A DNA stretch of 64,000 bases from Eustoma russellianum (Eukaryota > Streptophyta > Magnoliopsida > Gentianales > Gentianaceae): contig AP025075.1 in NCBI GenBank assembly GCA_036186865.1, positions 20,205,674-20,269,673 on the forward strand, in the 5' to 3' direction. The notes beneath the pieces are model-generated. The model saw only the letters and a list, made by a program, of their open reading frames with translations, was not told the origin of the DNA and searched no databases. Made by a program: the position numbers and the translations under genes. Below, one piece after another: positions 21,591-32,759 of this stretch. The first letter of the stretch is position 1. Each line of letters starts with the position of its first letter.

Positions 21591-22476
21591 TTTTTTTATG
21601 TGAATGATAAATTTTATTGAAAGCCTCACTTATGGTGGAGGAAAACCATATTACAATCATAGTTATATGAAAATAAATGAAACAATGCTCTAATGATGGC
21701 GAGTCTCCAGTCGTATATGATATCCCGCATTAAAACCTTGTCAAGTAAAACCACCCTTGTGGATAAAACCTTGGCGAAGGAAAAGCGTACATATTTATAC
21801 GGCTGGAATTGACGCCTAAGCTATATTTAAATGAATACACGTGTGGGATTTCGCTGGAAGAAATATCTCTACTGAGCCGTGCATCATGGATTGCGCCATA
21901 TGTTGTTGGAAAGCCATGACTTGATCTTGTTGAATCAGGTGTACCATGTACCTCGTGAGAGTTCAAGGAAGCAGTTAGGAGTAAGACAATGAGAATATAA
22001 GATAATGCATTCAAACAAACCCAGATCATACCCAAGTCGCCTTGGCTCAGCATGAACCAAGACGACGATATCTTTTGCTTGCCACTGAGTAGTATAGTTG
22101 TGCAGCGCTAGATTGTGATTGTTGAACTTGTGCATTCCCTCGTAGATGGTGTCCACCATGGCAGAGCAAACACAAACGTCAGACATAGATATGCATATGA
22201 AAGTTTAGTGTGAATTGCCGCGTGCATAACAAAAGAATGTATGAGTAGTAAATGCACCAGTGTTGTTCGTGTTCGAAAACACAGACAAAGACAAGGATGT
22301 TTTGTCGATATAGTGTTAGACATCTATCATAATCGGAAGGCATGCAGATGAAGATCTGTGAGTAAAGCTCCGCGAACTTCACACGGCAGTTCATGGATAG
22401 AGCTGTAGGATTGTATTACGGCTGTTCTGTAGCCATATCTCGCCAGCCAATGTGCTGCGGTATTCGCTTCCCGTTT
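21591..22476 (-). mobile_element. LINE-D, 5'-truncated antisense copy
   Basis: Minus strand, keeping about the last 47 codons of ORF2 (RNase H motif E-A-N-T-A-A-H-W-L-A near 22472, stop near 22329), the ORF3 region and the 3' end with the terminal hairpin (21740-21775 on the plus strand; one arm is GTCAAG, giving one mismatch). A type-2 hairpin lies at 22036-22066. One base is missing in the run of T's just before the terminal hairpin, so ORF3 shifts frame there. It ends against LINE-E. Confidence 0.8.
21730..22053 (-). pseudogene. ORF3 remnant of LINE-D
   Basis: Minus-strand frame beginning in the type-2 signature (W-F-M-L-S-Q-G-D-L-G-M) and followed by a hydrophobic stretch of about 20 residues (V-C-L-N-A-L-S-Y-I-L-I-V-L-L). 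The C-terminal segment starts I-N-M-Y-A-F and then shifts frame because of a missing T. Confidence 0.4.
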
Positions 22477-23018
22477 ATATTTTTTTTGAAGAAGATTTTA
22501 TTGAAAGATGACCTCACTTGTGGTAGAGGAAAATCTTATTACATAATTGAGTCATCGTAAGAAAAAAGCGAATGTAAAGAGATAATGATTATCAGCCTCC
22601 AATCATATATGATATGCCGTATTAAAACCTTGCCAAGTAAAACCACCCTTGTGGATAAAACCTTGGCGAAGGAAAAAGATTACATATTTATATAATTGGA
22701 GCGGTGATATGTGATAGAGTACATTATCGAATAAAATATAATCCTAAAAGACAATATATCAGCTCTTGCATGTCCAACCACTGAATTATCCGTCGTTGAA
22801 AACTTACGTACAATCCTCCAAGAAAAAGTTGCCACGTCCACACCGGATATAATGGTCACCGAAGAAGGTAGTCCAGCCCATGCATATGTGAAGAAAAATG
22901 CTAAGTTAAACGAGTATACGAGACATATCGAAAACAGAAATACCAATAGAGACCAAAGCATGCCGAGTCTGCCTGCACCCCTCAGGATACAGGCAGAAGG
23001 AGTAAATGAGTGCCAATC

Positions 23019-23021
<3 letters not shown>
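22477..23021 (-). mobile_element. LINE-E, 5'-truncated antisense copy
   Basis: Its 3' tail (T-run at 22480-22487 on the plus strand) abuts the truncated end of LINE-D, and its 5' end abuts a (TA)n tract at 23022. It holds only the ORF3 region and the 3' end. The minus-strand frame from about 23020 down to 22680 carries the signature D-W...S-A-C-I-L-R-G-A-G-R-L-G-M, then a hydrophobic stretch ending F-F-T-Y-A-W; a stop falls inside the I-N-M-(Y) segment. Terminal hairpin at 22632-22667. Confidence 0.8.
22971..22994 (-). other. Inverted repeat of type 1 (LINE-E)
   Basis: Minus strand GCCTGTATCC pairs with GGGTGCAGGC over 10 bp, using two G-U pairs, with a TGAG loop. It encodes the A-C...G core of the ORF3 signature. 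Confidence 0.6.
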
Positions 23022-23050
<29 letters not shown>

Positions 23051-23079
23051 CTATATCTATATATATATATATATATATT
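23022..23079. repeat. (TA)n tract between LINE-E and LINE-F
   Basis: About 55 bp of TA repeats with occasional C, placed between the 5' ends of two LINEs facing away from each other. Confidence 0.85.
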
Positions 23080-23266
23080 TGAAAGGAAAGATGGCGACAG
23101 ACGGCACAGGCGATAACCATGGTGATCGAGCATAAACTTCGGTTACGATCACGATCAATGCTAGGAACTCATTCGAATCTCTGCATCAGCGCATATTATC
23201 AGTAGATAGAACTTTTGGCATAATCATATGGAATTGCATGATCCTCCACCGGATCATGCAGGTTAG

Positions 23267-24765
23267 AAATCCTTTCTGCAAGCTTTATCAAAAACCTGGA
23301 GCCGCCTCCTTCTACACCTACACGGCTTGTGAATCAATACAAAGGTCTACCTTCTATTAATTTCACAGCGGAAGAGGTAACTAAGTATTCAATTCCTTAT
23401 CAACATAAACTCATAGGCTCTTTTTGGCAAGGGAGACCAAACATGAAACGACTGGCTATATGCATGGAGAGAATTGGATTCAAAAACACACCAAAATTGG
23501 GATTATTGGATGATAAACATGTATTAATCAACTTCTCAAATGTTTTGGATTATCAACGATGCTTTCTACATTGCACTTGGACGTTGAGCGGCTACCAGAT
23601 GCGAATCACAAAGTGGACGCCTGACTTTGATCCACAGGTGGACAAGCCTATTGTTTCAATATGGGTACCGATGCGAGGTCTTCCTCTGTATCTGCATAAT
23701 AAATATGCATTATGGGATATAGCGCATATGATAGGCTACCCTCTAAAAATGGATTCTGCTACTGCTCAGGGATTAAGGGCATCAGTTGTCAGAATATGCT
23801 TGGAGTTGGATATCTCTAAACCATTTCCACCTAAACTTCATATACAAGGAGGAGATAAGGCGTTCTACCCTACGGTAGAATATGAAAATGTACCTTTGTT
23901 CTGCACTTCATGTAGAACACTGGGACATGAACAAAAAACTTGCCTGCAAACCACAGCATCAAAAGTTGCAGAAACAATAGTACCCCAATCAAAGATGAAT
24001 GATGCTCCTGTTGCATAGAGATGGACACCAAAAAAATCTAAGCCAAAAACAACACACAAAGAGTTAACTGGGGAGATGCCACATTCTGAGGAAAATCTTA
24101 TCCCAGATGATCAGCTAATTTCGAGACAACAACCTACTTTGGAAATATGTATGCCAGCATTGCCCACTAGAGCCGAAGAGGTCATTACAGACCCTCCTTG
24201 TAAGGATCCCTCTTCGTCCCACAATATGGTTGCTCAGGACATGGTGAATATTACGGACACCCCACCAAATTCGGATAAAGAGCCATTAGAAATCCAAACC
24301 ACAGAGTTACACAATAAACCTGATGATACAGAAATCAACGAGACAAACATAGACATGGATCATATTGTTGATGAACCTCTTCCAAATGTAGGTCGCTCCA
24401 TAGAAGTTTCTGTGGTTGATCATGACAACCTTTTATGCGCTATGGTTTCAGATACGGAGCTCTTTTGCCCCACAGAAGAGTGCACATGCCAAGTCAATAC
24501 ATCTACTGAGGGCTCCCAGCAAGGAATAGTTCAGTCTGGATCTTTGAAGGCAGGGATGCTTGCAACATCAGAGGAGTTCCAACGGATATTATCAACATGT
24601 GAAAGGAATCCCCGTCCCTTAATAGAGTTACTTAATATTGAGCAAGATCTCCCCCATCCTAAAACAAGAAGACGACATACAACGAAGGAGATGATAAAAT
24701 GCTATCAACCATCAGTAGATAGAACTACTCGCTCTTCAAGCTCCCAAACTCAAACTGATCAATGA
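23267..24765 (+). pseudogene. LINE-F ORF1, DUF4283 plus zinc-knuckle protein
   Basis: One frame is open from 23267 to the end except for a TAG at 24016-24018 (a Trp codon position, R-W-T-P-K-K). It shows L-I-G-S-F-W-Q-G, M-R-I-T-K-W-T-P-D-F-D-P and an intact knuckle C-T-S-C-R-T-L-G-H. The N-terminal ATG seems lost: a short M-E-L-H start at 23229 is in another frame. The C-terminal part is acidic and differs from the B/I/J type. It ends CAATGA over the ORF2 start at 24762. Confidence 0.7.
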
Positions 24766-25150
24766 ATTGCTTAGTATGGAACGTAATGATCAAGTTAGAC
24801 ATGATGAAGGCATTTGATTGAGTAAATTGGAAATTTCTGACAAAACGCCTTCATCGTTTTGGGTTTGATTCGCGATTGATTTTTATGATATTCAATCATT
24901 TCAAGGCACCTATATATCCATCCTGATCAATGGAGAAGCAGTAGGCTTCTTCCAACCATCACGGGGGGTCAAACAAGGGGACCCGCTATCTCCTCTCTTA
25001 TTTATCCTAGCATCTGAAGTCTTTTCCAGGGGATTAAATCACTTGATCAATCAAGGTGCAATACAACCTTATAATGTTGGTAGAGCGCACCCCTGCTTAT
25101 CTCACACTTCAGGCACTTACTACCTCTCGTTCGAGCAACGTTGCAGACTG
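24762..25150 (+). pseudogene. LINE-F ORF2 remnant (start codons fused to RT fragment)
   Basis: M-N-C-L-V-W-N-V is followed at once by I-K-L-D-M-M-K-A-F-D, the RT motif that lies about 1.7 kb further along in other copies. Then A-F-D is followed by a TGA, N-W and, in another frame, G-V-K-Q-G-D-P-L-S-P. The sequence leaves the RT before Y-A-D-D. The whole endonuclease domain is gone. Confidence 0.7.
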
Positions 25151-25237
25151 ACATAATTCCCAACTTGCGACATAGATGACAATATTGCTTCTGATCATTG
25201 CACATGCCTTGAACTGGTATGGCCAACCTAGGTATGC

Positions 25238-25740
25238 TTGATTGCTATAGCTTTCATTACATGTATTTCTGGCTGGTTGTCTGTATCATTGTATACAGAC
25301 AATGCTGGTAGTGCCCACTCAAATTGTGGATTCACTCTTTTAGAAATGAACTATTCTCTGTTGCTTACAATGTTTTTCATCACTTGCATGTGCTGGCACT
25401 GGGATTTCGGGAGGAGCTATTATGATCAAGGAACTGCACAAAAATGGAGCTCATCCTCACTCATTGGCAGAAGCATCAACTTGGTTCGATACAACTCAAA
25501 ATCTCTTCATCCCTTCACATGCGACAAGGCACCGATGAGGGACTTACAATTGTATTACATTCGCAGCATCATATAGATACACACTCCTTTCATATAAATA
25601 TGCATGCTTTTTCCTTAGCCAAGGTTTTATCTACAAGGGTGGTTTTACTTGGCAAGGTTTTAATGAGACATATCATATATGATTGGAGATCACAAATTAT
25701 TAAAGCGCTATGCTCACATTTTGCATATGATGAGATGTAA
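25238..25740 (+). pseudogene. ORF3 of LINE-F, split by a frameshift
   Basis: The first frame (25238-25576) has a divergent signature (W-L-S-V-S-L-Y-T-D-N-A-G) then a hydrophobic run ending in W-H-W. The second frame (25444-25740) ends with I-N-M-H-A-F-S-L-A-K and R-H-I-I-Y-D-W-R, the family C-terminus. The signature is encoded by a perfect inverted repeat, TTGTCTGTAT with ATACAGACAA (25277-25302). Terminal hairpin at 25618-25653. Confidence 0.4.
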
Positions 25741-26001
25741 TATGTACCAAGGTATTCCTCTGTCACAAGTGAGGTTTATATAAATAAAACAAATCTCTTT
25801 TGATTAAATATATATATATATATATGTATATACAAAAAGAAACGCTGCAATATAAATTTTTCTTCTCAATGCGAACGCCGTAAGGTGGCGTAGCCGCTGC
25901 CGCGGCCAAAACAGGTGCTGCTTTCCAACTTCTTATCTCTCTGCATCTTCCATTAATCGATCTCTTATTCTTACCCTTGCCACAACATTACCATTCACGC
26001 C

Positions 26002-27326
26002 ATGAATCCGAATTCTTTGGTTAACCCTACTCAGCCGCCATCAAAAATGAAGGTGCCACCACACACTTTTGCTTTATTGTTTACGCAACCGACAACAAGC
26101 ATGGCACCCAAACCAATTCAAAAATATAAGGGCGATCCAATGATCTCTTTTATAGAGGAAGAAATACAATCTCTCGCAGCCCCCTATTGCTTCACATTGG
26201 TTGGAACGTTTTCGTACGGACGACCACCTCTTGCTACGATCAGATCCTCAATAGTTCGCATTGGCTTTGCGTGGGCAGTAAAGGTTGGCCTTTTGGACGC
26301 AAAACACGTTCTTCTCCTTTTTGATCAAGAACAAGATTATATTAGCTGCTTTACACGTCGTAGTTGGATGATATCGGGAAGAAATATGCGTATTACTAAG
26401 TGGACGCCAGACTATGATCCAGCTGTAGAAGTGCCAATTGTACCGATATGGGTATCGTTTCCGGGACTCCCAATTCATTTTCATCGTAAAGATGCCCTTT
26501 TTCAGATTGCACACATGCTTGGTACGCCTCTGAAACTTGACGCTGCAACCACCATTGCAAATCGTCCGTCTGTAGCACGCGTCTGCATTGAACTGGATGT
26601 TTCAAAAGAGCTCCCACAATGTGTTCATATTCAAGAGCCATCGCGGATTATCATGTAGAATGTTATATGTGAAGATTTGCCTCCTTACTGAGCCACATAC
26701 CTCAGATTAGGGCATCTTACAGACAATTGCAGAAAACCAGAATTGTCTGAACAGGAAGCTGCCCAAAGTCACTATACCAAAATCAATAAAGATAAGAGAC
26801 AGTCATCCAAAGAGAAAAATCAACGATGGACACCAGAAAAAAAAAATCCCCAAACGATATACAGACTGAACCGCAGCCTATCTTGACAACGCCACATATT
26901 GAATCACCAACAAATCAGCAATCTCATCATAAGGGTCTGACATCCTCTCCAGAGTTAATGCTAACTGAGGCAATATAAGACGTATAGTAAATATCATGCC
27001 TACGTTGTGTTGACGATTGTATGTTAGGCGATCTCCATGTGCCAATTCCCAACACGTCTCTTTCAGACAGTGAACTACCAACATCACTGACAATTAATGG
27101 TCTAGATGAACAGGATAGAGCAGTATACGCACAACTGACCACTCTAATGGAATCAACATATTTAGATGTCAAAAACACAGAAGAAGCCACTGATGTCTCT
27201 ATGAATCCTCAACAAACAATTCCAAGAATACTTCGTCGCTCACAGCAGCCCGCTCCTACTTCAGCTCGACTAACAAGGTTGAGAGCAGCGCATCTCTCTA
27301 ACTCTTTTGAAGCTTTATCTCAATGA
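26002..27326 (+). pseudogene. LINE-G ORF1, DUF4283 protein with destroyed zinc knuckle
   Basis: Starts M-N-P-N-S-L at 26002. The DUF4283 core is intact (F-T-L-V-G-T-F-S-Y-G, M-R-I-T-K-W-T-P-D-Y-D-P) up to a TAG at 26656-26658. The knuckle region follows with one Cys turned into a stop and the next into Tyr (near 26690), so zinc binding would be lost. A frameshift lies before 27021; the C-terminus (R-I-L-R-R-S...A-L-S-Q) ends CAATGA over ORF2. Confidence 0.75.
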
Positions 27327-30063
27327 AGATCTTAGTTTGGAACATTCGAGGTATCAAAACCTCGATCAATCGCTTGGTTTATCTTGTATGCAAACACACT
27401 TTGCATATTCTAATAGTTATAGAACCAAAAGCTCGTTGGTCATCATTATTGTCGTATCAACTCCAGCTGGGCTTCTCGAATTCTCTATCTGCATGTAATG
27501 ATCAAATCTGGTTCTTTTGGAAGGCCTCTTTATTAGCAATGGAAACAGACAGAATTGAAACTCAAAATCACTCGGTTAAATATAGATGCCTAGCATCAGG
27601 AAAACAATTTTTTTCTCACAGCTATTTATGCATGCACACATTATCGGCTAGAAGGCCCCTGTGGGCAGACTTACAGCTTTTTCATGGCTCATTAAATATA
27701 CCTTGGATATTGGGTGGTGATTTTAATACATTTCGTACATTGGACGAACATTGTGGAAGATCATCACCCACATTACGTTCGCTACAACCATTTAATGACT
27801 GTATACAAGCATGTGATCTACAAGAAATTCCATTCCAAGGTTCATTATTTACTTGGAGCGACGGAAGGGGATTAGGACAAGTTTGGCGTAGATTGGATCG
27901 TTTTCTATGTTCATCATCATTCACTGATATATTTCCTATTCAACAAGTTTGTCACCTTTCTAGGGCTACATCGGATCATGCTCCATTATTGTTGACATAT
28001 GACTCATCGGATAATAATCGTGGACCTTGAACTTTTAGATATCTTGATATTTGGCATTCACACCAAGACTTCGATGCTCTGGTTATACATCACCGGAACT
28101 CTTTTCCCACAGTAGGAGGTATGTGGGGATTCGCAGACAAACTGCGGCGCCTACAGAAAGAACTTAAGAGATGGAACAAGGAGGTCTTTGGCAACATATT
28201 TGATACAGTAGCAGAAGCAGAAACGCAAGTCCAATGTTGTGAGCGGGCCTTTGATTTGGATGCATCAGATTTAAATAGGTCATGATGTCATCAAAGTATG
28301 GCAGAACTTCAACTTAAACAGAAGCGCGCCTTTCTTTATTGGAAGCAAAAGGCTAACATTAAATGGATTAAGGAGGGTGATGCCAACACTGCATACTACC
28401 ACAGTGTAGTGAAAGATAAACGCCGAAGCCAAAACATTCGCAGAATACTATGTCCAGGCAGTACTGAATGTCTACAAAGCACAGAGATTGAAGAGGAGGC
28501 AGTGCGTTATTTCTCCAGTCTCTTTGCAGCCAAGGAAGTGGATAACGAAGATTCTATTTTACAGTACATTCCTTTATTACTAACCGCTGAAGATAATGCT
28601 TTACTACAACAAATACCGCAGTTACCAGAAATAAAACAAGCGGTATGGGCTCTAAGCCCCACAAGTGCTGCAGGTCCAGACGGTTACCCAGGAAGTTTTT
28701 ACAAGCATTTCTAAGGAGTAATACAATTTGATGTTATGAAAGCAGTTCAAGAATTCTATCTGGGTATAAGAGTCCCACAGAAAGTGGCAGAAGCAACGAT
28801 CGTCCTAATTCCAAAAATAGCCCAATCCTTAGACATTTGCAGATTTTCGACCAATTTGTTTAACAAATTTTATTTCAAAGGTCATTACTCGGTTGTTTTC
28901 ATCTCGATTAAGTACATTGCTACCTAAGATTATCTCCCCAGAGCAGTCAGGTTTCTTGGGTTGGAGGGGTATTCCGGAACAGATCTTGTTAGCTTAAGAA
29001 ATGTTACACATTATTGACAAACATCCGAGAGGAGGACATGTCATGGTTAAGCTTGACATGGCCAAAGCATTTGACAGAGTCAGTTGGCACTATCTTGACT
29101 TACTGCTGCAACGTATGGGCTTCTCATCAAGAATAGTTCGAATACTACTGAATGATTTACAATCTACCAGTTGCTCCATTCTCATCAACGCAAAAGATCT
29201 ACTCCTTTCCTCATCAAGCGTGGAGTCAAACAAGGAGATCCGTTATCCCCATTTTTATTTATCATCTCGTCTGAGGGATTCTCCCGGGGGTTAAAAGCAC
29301 TAATGGCGGCTGGTACAATAAAATGATTCTCCTCTGGCCGTGTCTCGAGCATCTCTCATTTGGGGTGCGCTGATGACTTGTTGGTTTTCTTAAATGGTTC
29401 ATCCTCTAATCTTCAAAAGTTTCGAATGTTTTTGACAGCATATCAGAAAGCCTCAGGACAACTAGTAAATTATCATAAAAGTCAAGTCGTTGTAGGCACG
29501 GGAGTTAATGGTCAAATGGCATCGGCGGCCTTAGGAATGCGAATATTATCATTGCCAATCAAGTATCTTGGTTCTTATCTATTTGAGGGGGTGAACAGAT
29601 CCCAGTATTGTTCTCCACTTATCACTCACTTTGAGTCCAAACTAAATACTTGGTCCAATAAGTTGCTGCCTATGGCTGGAAGGTTGGTACTATTGAAACA
29701 TGTCTTATGTACAATGCCCACATATATCATTGCAAGCTCTCGTTTGCCAAAGAGTGTAATCGATATATTGCATCGAAAAATTGCCTATTTTCTCTGGAAT
29801 GATAGGTTCCACTAGAAATCGTGGAATTCCTTATGCTTCTCAAAACAAAACAGAGGACTGGGACTTAGAATTCTTAATCATATTCAGAAAGCATATGACA
29901 GTCAACTTTGGTGGAAATATCATCACTCTGATACATTATGGGCTGCATTTTGTAGGCGCAAATATGGTAATCGTCAATCATTATATTCTAACATTTGTGA
30001 GTCACCTACATGCAAACGTATTTGTCACATAAATGATTTCATGGAAATACACACCCAACAATC
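27323..30063 (+). pseudogene. LINE-G ORF2, endonuclease and RT, lacking RNase H
   Basis: The endonuclease is well kept to 28030 (W-N-I-R-G, E-P-K, G-G-D-F-N-T-F-R, S-D-H-A-P). The linker reads through to about 28711 with TGA at 28028 and 28283. The RT part has A-A-G-P-D-G, A-F-D-R-V-S-W, and an active site changed to C-A-D-D (29366-29377). A frame at 29360-29815 covers the RT thumb side. ORF2 sequence stops near 30063, before the zf-RVT and RNase H domains. Confidence 0.75.
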
Positions 30064-30542
30064 ACCACAATACTGCCTCCTCTTCAATCTCCGTGCTTTG
30101 CAGACATTCAGTATCGTCTGGACATAGCATTCTGCGAACGTTTTGCTTTCGGCGTTTATCTTTCACTACACTGTGGTAATATGCAGTGTTGGCGTCACCC
30201 TCCTTAATCCATTTAACGTTAGCCTTTTGCTTCCAGTAAAGAAAGGCGCGCTTCTGTTTAAGTTCAAGTTCTGCCATACTTTGATGATATCGAGACCTAT
30301 TTAAATCTGATGCATCCAAATCAAAGGCCCATTCACAACATTGGACTTGTGTTTCTGCTTCTGCTACTGCATCAAATATGTTGCCAAAGACCTCCTTGTT
30401 CCATCTCTTAAGTTCTTTGTATAGCCGCCGCAGTTTGTCTACGAATCCCCACATACCTCCTACTGTGGGAAAAAAGTTCCAGTGATGTATAACCAGAGCA
30501 TCGAAGTCTTGGTGTGAATGCCAAGCATCAAGATATCTAAAA
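30064..30542 (-). repeat. Inverted duplicate of an ORF2 segment in LINE-G
   Basis: This is the reverse complement of about 28038-28507 (end of endonuclease to linker), with only scattered differences. The minus-strand frame at 30062-30454 reads W-G-F-V-D-K-L-R-R-L...K-W-I-K-E-G-D-A-N-T without a stop, whereas the direct copy has a TGA at 28283-28285. It therefore does not derive from the present direct copy after that mutation. It splits ORF2 from the 3' region. Confidence 0.85.
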
Positions 30543-31290
30543 GTGGAAGGTCCACGGTTACCAGCACTCCCCCTGAGGTTAAAGGGGCAATACGATTGGA
30601 TCTACGGCTACCAGCACTGCGCCTCTGATGAAGATGTTAGCTATCTCGGTTCTTGGTTGTCTGTGTTTATATTTAACATAGGCAACTTGGGTGTGTCTCT
30701 CACTTCACCATTATTATTTCATTACATTATCTGATGGAAACTGCGTTCATATCTGGATTTCGCCTTGGTTCTATGTGAATCAAGGCGACATGGGTATGTG
30801 CTCTTTGAGGCCTCTTGCTTTCTTTTGCCTTATCTATAAGTTTCTGATTTTTGCTCTCATGTTTGTTAATGAGGTGAAATAGGCTGAAACTGCTTCTTGG
30901 AGAACATACTCTTCGTCATTGATTCTCAGCATTGTCTCCACATCACTTTGGCTGATATTCACCCTTTCGAAGTTACATCTTCAACAACAAGGGGACATGA
31001 ATAGCTTCACTAGTTCACGCTACACTATCATCAGAGTAGTGGCGGTTGCATTGACCATATCTTCCTTCTCACACAGTTCTTGTATTCCAAACATGTATAT
31101 CATTTCAACTACAACTGTATTATTTCACCTCTCCAATCATATAAATATGCACGCTTTTCCCTTCGCCATGGTTTTATCCACAAGGGTGGTTTTACTTGGC
31201 AAGGTTTTAATGCGACATATCATATATGATTGGAGGTTGAAAGTCTTTAGCTCACTTCATCATTTGTTTACTTATGCGGACTCATGGTAA
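30543..31290 (+). pseudogene. ORF3 of LINE-G, broken
   Basis: A degenerate first module (Y-D-W...H-C-A) lies in one frame to 30734. A second frame, 30691-31290, is open except for TAG at 30880-30882. It has S-P-W-F-Y-V-N-Q-G-D-M-G-M, then a hydrophobic stretch (F-F-C-L-I-Y-K-F-L-I-F-A-L), and ends with I-N-M-H-A-F-P-F-A and R-H-I-I-Y-D-W-R. Confidence 0.4.
30760..30788 (+). other. Inverted repeat of type 2 (LINE-G)
   Basis: TCGCCTTGGTTC pairs with GAATCAAGGCGA over 12 bp, including one G-U, with a 5-nt loop. It encodes the S-P-W...Q-G-D signature of ORF3. Confidence 0.6.
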
Positions 31291-31510
31291 TATGGTTTCC
31301 CTCCACCACAAGTGAGGATTTTCTAATAATATACCACCTTTATATAAAAATAAAATATAAATACAAAAAGAAATAGGATGACTGCGCTGTGGGCATTTGC
31401 ATAATCGGCGGCGGTGGCCGCCGCAACTCCTCCGGTTCACCTTCTTTCTAATACTGCCTGACTCCGCTCGCATCTCCGGCCACAAAGCTCCTGTCTTTAT
31501 ATAATTTTGC

Positions 31511-32759
31511 GTGGTGACTACAACAGAGCTGCCATCCTTTGCGGCTGTCGTCTTTGGCATTACATCGGCTACGTCCATAGCCATTCTCTTAAAATAGTCT
31601 CAAGATACAAAGGTCTTCCAATGATTTCATTCACTGATACTAAAATCGACGCCCTCGCTACTCCTTTCTTGTATTCTTTGGTGGGTTCTGGTATGGTCGA
31701 CCACCTTTGAAGGTTATCCGCAAAGTTTTTGAAAAGATTGGCTTTCACAATGATTTACGGATTACGTTGATTGATCAAACACACATTCTTTTAAATTTCC
31801 GCAACAAATCTTGCTACCTCCGCTACTTCTATCGTCGATCATAACATATATCTGGCTACCATATGCGGATCACAAAATGGACAGTAGATTTTGATCCTGA
31901 TGCGGATGTTCCTATAGTTCCTGTGTGGGTTACTTTTCGTGGTCTCTCAATTCATCTCCATCATCATTTGACCCTCTTTGAAATTTTGTGCCCAATTGGT
32001 ACCTCTATAAAGCTTAATGTCGCCACGTCGGATGGTTTGTGTCCCTCAGTTGCACGTGTGTGTGTCGAAGTGGATTTATCGCAGGAATTGCCTCAGAAAA
32101 TATATTTGCAACCTAAGAAAAAGATCATTTTACAATCAGTGGTTTATGAGGATCTGCCTTTGTTTTACACAACATTCCGTGGCCTCGGCCATGCAACCGG
32201 TTTGTGCCCTTCATCTTCTACACCTATTGTACAGCTGCCTCCACCGCCACCTCCACTAGCAACAAGGTGGACGCCGAAAAAAAAGTCAGCTGTGGTTCGC
32301 AACGATATTGACACAAAGCCAGTCATCTTGCTTTCTTGTCAGCCAGAAGCTAATTTGCCAACTGAGCCTCAAGACGCAGACTCACCTGCGCCAAGCAATT
32401 CGCAGGATATCTCCAAATTAGAGGCTGATGCTGACTTTCCACCACCGCGTGAAACCATGGATCAATGTGACATTGGTCATTCTTCTGATACAGAGATGCA
32501 AGTTGATGATCAGCAGCCAACTTTACCATCAGTGTCTGAGGATGTCGTCAGGAAAATCCAATTACTACCACAATCCCCTTCTGAAGATGTTTTAATCTCG
32601 CGCCTAGAGGAGTCGTCGTCGGATGCAGGTTTCATTCTGGTGGTTCCACGACGGTGACGGAGAGTGCGTAAAGATTTACCACCATTCCCACCCTCAACAA
32701 TACTTACACGTAGTGCCACTCGTTCATCTCACGAAAGTGATATTACTCTATCTCAATGA
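31511..32759 (+). pseudogene. LINE-H ORF1 (broken)
   Basis: The start codon seems to be lost: the homologous N-terminus T-T-T-E-L-P-S-F-A-A begins in a frame headed by GTG codons. Frames shift near 31590 and 31700. From 31863 to 32657 the frame is open (M-R-I-T-K-W-T-V-D-F-D-P...V-V-P-R-R), then a TGA precedes the basic tail. The knuckle has two Cys replaced (F-Y-T-T-F instead of F-C-x-x-C). It ends CAATGA over ORF2 at 32756. Confidence 0.75.

Larger units (their letters stand above)
23080..25812 (+). mobile_element. LINE-F, internally deleted copy
   Basis: Has a 5' leader starting AAAGATGGCG, a nearly complete ORF1, the first eight codons of ORF2 joined directly to the middle of the RT, a second deletion removing the RT active site through RNase H, and then a normal 3' end (AATAAAAC near 25787). 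It is about 2.7 kb compared with 5.9 kb for LINE-B. Deletion inside an integrated copy or during reverse transcription could both give this. Confidence 0.8.
25845..31350 (+). mobile_element. LINE-G, nearly full length with an inverted internal segment
   Basis: Begins after (TA)n and a short A-rich stretch (25805-25845) and ends in AATAAAAT-like sequence near 31320-31360. ORF1, ORF2 endonuclease and RT are present. The zinc finger and RNase H part is missing; in its place lies an inverted copy of an upstream ORF2 segment (30064-30542). The ORF3 region and terminal hairpin (31165-31200) follow. Confidence 0.8.

Noticed and set aside
30062..30454. A 130-codon minus-strand frame that looks like an independent gene
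   Set aside because: It is the inverted copy of the ORF2 linker of LINE-G (K-W-I-K-E-G-D-A-N-T), not a separate gene.
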